Shown here piece by piece: positions 5,887-7,416 of a DNA stretch of 7,416 nt (the stretch's first letter is position 1; each line of letters starts with the position of its first letter). Position numbers and translations under genes: made by a program. This DNA comes from Bacillota bacterium (GTDB lineage: Bacteria; Bacillota; Clostridia; Acetivibrionales; DSM-1351): contig JAEYNI010000361.1 in NCBI GenBank assembly GCA_023412635.1, forward strand, positions 1 to 7,416, given 5' to 3'. The notes below the pieces were generated by a model, which worked only from the letters and a program-made list of their open reading frames with translations, had not been told where the DNA came from and did not search any database.

Positions 5887-5900
5887 TTTAATCGCACCGA

Positions 5901-5969
5901 CTTATTACTTCGCATAAGCTCTACATGGATAAATTACCGATGATATACGAAGCAATACTTCGTTTATCA
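5901..5969 (+). promoter_or_regulatory. Leader hairpins upstream of the chemoreceptor, with alternative pairings
   Basis: The main hairpin is TGATA-T-ACGAAG (5941-5952) with CTTCGT-T-TATCA (5958-5969): 11 paired bases, one T-T mismatch, and a 5-nt loop CAATA. A smaller stem pairs CTTAT (5901-5905) with ATAAG (5914-5918). The CGAAG at 5948-5952 could instead pair with the CTTCG at 5908-5912, so the structures compete. This is the only structured part of the 271-bp gap 5742-6012; the rest is A/T-rich with nothing recognisable. Confidence 0.4.
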
Positions 5970-6012
5970 GACGTAAATTATATAATAATCTATAATAAAC
6001 AGGAGGTAAAAG

Positions 6013-7416
6013 ATGCGTAGAAAAGGTACTATTAGATTTAGAGGATTAAGCTGGAAGATGTTTACAGTATGTATTCTGTGTACGTTAATACCTATGTTAT
6101 TAAGTATGTACATAGCCACCTATTTTTCGCAAAAATATTTAGGAGATTCGTCCAGCAATTCATTATTAGATATTGCTGTTGAAAAGACTAATCAAATTGA
6201 ATTAGCCTTGCTAGACATTGAAAAGCAGGTTCAATCAATTGCCCTGCAACCCAGTATAGTTGATCCGTTAAGCGAAGCAGTTATTAATTCTACAAATCCA
6301 AGCGAAGCAGACCTCCATAAAATTTCAAAAAATTTAGAGGATAATTTTAAATTGTCCAATGGCCTTTTTGAGAATATATTTCTAATGTACAAAAATAAAG
6401 ATATTGCCGATGGTATCGGAGGTAAATCTGTGGGCTGGGAAAATGAAGCGATTGGAAGCACAGATAAAATACTGATACGTGCTGCAACAGCATCACCTAC
6501 TACAGGTCGTCCTGTTATGGCAATAGTATCCCCTGTTAAAAGTAATGATAAACATTTGGGCTCAGTTGCTATATCAATAGAATTGAACAATTTATCTGCA
6601 AAAATAGTTGAAAGCAACTCTTCTAAGAGTGTTTTCAAAACACTTATTTTAAATTCAGAAGGACTTGTTATTTCATCAGCAGATCAAAAGTATGTTTTAT
6701 CTTTAGATTTTCAGGATGAGACGTCAGGATTAAAGGATTTTTATAATACAATTAAATCTAATAAAACAGGTATTGATTACTTTACCCTCGATGGTAATAA
6801 ACATATTGCCGCATACAGCAGTAGTGACAAGTACGGCATGTACATATTATCCTATAAACCGGTTTCAGAACACAGGAAACTGATAGAAAATCTAAAATCA
6901 AGAGTATCTGTAGTTATTTTAACAAGTATTATACTTATATCATGTATTATTTATTTATCATCCAGAAAAATAACAAAACCCATACTTGCAGTTTCCGAAC
7001 AAGCAGAACGATTGGCAAATGGAGATTTAACAGTTAATATTCCTGAATCTGCTCTGAAGAGAAAGGATGAACTTGGTAAGCTGGCAAATTCTTTTTCCAC
7101 TATGGTTCAGAATTTTAAAACTATCATATCTCAGATAACCGAAACATCGGAAAAAGTAGCTGCGTCCAGTCAGGAATTGCATGCCTCCGGTGAGCAGGTT
7201 GGTACAGCAGCTGAAGATGTGGGCAAAACAATTCTTGGTATCGCTTCCGGAGCTGAAGAACAATCCACTAAGATTAATTCCGCGCTGTTAAACCTGAAAG
7301 ACTTAGTCAATCAAATCAACGAAGTAAATACCAGCACGTATCAAATGCAAAAAAACACAGTATATATGATAGATGAAATTGCAAAAGGAAGCAAGACAGC
7401 TGATGAATCCATTGAT
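6013..7416 (+). CDS. Methyl-accepting chemotaxis protein (Cache-like sensor, HAMP), 3' end outside window
   Basis: The ATG at 6013 has a near-perfect AGGAGGT ribosome site 5 nt upstream; 468 codons are open to the window edge. The order is a short basic N-terminus, TM1 (about residues 16-38), an extracellular region (about 39-290) that looks like a double-Cache sensor (for example TTGRPVMAIVSPV and a second lobe ending in AAYSSSDKYGMYILSYKP), TM2 (about 297-316), a HAMP linker (about 317-370, starting ITKPILAVSEQAERLANGDL), and the start of the coiled-coil signalling domain. From family knowledge, such receptors sense a small ligand outside the cell and control the CheA kinase and so flagellar motion. 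The ligand cannot be read. The conserved signalling tip lies beyond the window. The closing stretch GAEEQSTKI is typical of the methylation-helix region. Confidence 0.93.
   Translation, partial: MRRKGTIRFRGLSWKMFTVCILCTLIPMLLSMYIATYFSQKYLGDSSSNSLLDIAVEKTNQIELALLDIEKQVQSIALQPSIVDPLSEAVINSTNPSEADLHKISKNLEDNFKLSNGLFENIFLMYKNKDIADGIGGKSVGWENEAIGSTDKILIRAATASPTTGRPVMAIVSPVKSNDKHLGSVAISIELNNLSAKIVESNSSKSVFKTLILNSEGLVISSADQKYVLSLDFQDETSGLKDFYNTIKSNKTGIDYFTLDGNKHIAAYSSSDKYGMYILSYKPVSEHRKLIENLKSRVSVVILTSIILISCIIYLSSRKITKPILAVSEQAERLANGDLTVNIPESALKRKDELGKLANSFSTMVQNFKTIISQITETSEKVAASSQELHASGEQVGTAAEDVGKTILGIASGAEEQSTKINSALLNLKDLVNQINEVNTSTYQMQKNTVYMIDEIAKGSKTADESID

Noticed and set aside
5890..5970. 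Cyclic di-GMP riboswitch before the chemoreceptor
   Set aside because: The stretch TTACCGATG recalls the end of a class I element, but the core GGGCAAACC and GACGCAAAGCC segments are absent.
6231..6638. Minus-strand 135-aa frame
   Set aside because: It lies wholly within the chemoreceptor gene on the other strand and resembles no protein.
7027..7263. Minus-strand 78-aa Cys- and Phe-rich frame
   Set aside because: It is antisense to the HAMP and signalling region of the chemoreceptor.
1..7416. CRISPR array, tRNA or rRNA genes
   Set aside because: No regularly spaced direct repeats and no recognisable tRNA or rRNA sequence were seen on either strand.

Overview
The window is A+T-rich DNA with strong Shine-Dalgarno sites. 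It carries a spore-coat transglutaminase, a GGDEF protein, a membrane chemoreceptor and several small protein families typical of anaerobic spore formers. This points to a Gram-positive member of the Clostridia, possibly near the cellulolytic Ruminiclostridium group. That placement is inference from gene content; no rRNA or marker gene is present.

Left part (1-1884): the 3' end of a membrane-anchored diguanylate cyclase gene with intact GGDEF and RxxD motifs runs off the left edge. It meets a convergent gene for a five-helix membrane protein (DUF6512-like), and the two stop codons share a TTAA. Further right on the minus strand is a four-helix DMT/DUF486 protein, with its own extended -10 promoter and a clear 13-bp terminator hairpin.

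Middle part (1885-4756), all on the plus strand: a small exported or membrane-anchored DUF4359-like protein comes first. A probable sporulation cluster follows: an unrecognised 323-aa helical protein overlapping by 8 bp with tgl (protein-glutamine gamma-glutamyltransferase, catalytic Cys116 conserved), then a 60-aa six-cysteine protein (DUF6472-like), then a 143-aa all-helical protein. The gap between tgl and the Cys-rich gene holds a perfect 9-bp inverted repeat whose right arm is the ribosome binding site of the Cys-rich gene.

Right part (4757-7416): after a bidirectional hairpin come two head-to-head gene remnants, the C-terminal half of a TetR-type regulator (minus) and the C-terminal half of an SDR-type nucleotide-sugar epimerase/dehydratase-like protein (plus). 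Both lack their N-termini at the same point near 5280, as expected if one deletion removed both starts and the shared promoter region. After a 271-bp non-coding leader with hairpins that could pair in alternative ways, a methyl-accepting chemotaxis protein (TM - extracellular Cache-like domain - TM - HAMP - start of signalling domain) runs off the right edge.

No complete new defence or mobile system is visible. The best leads are the beheaded divergent gene pair, the unrecognised partner of tgl, and the ribosome-site-masking inverted repeat.
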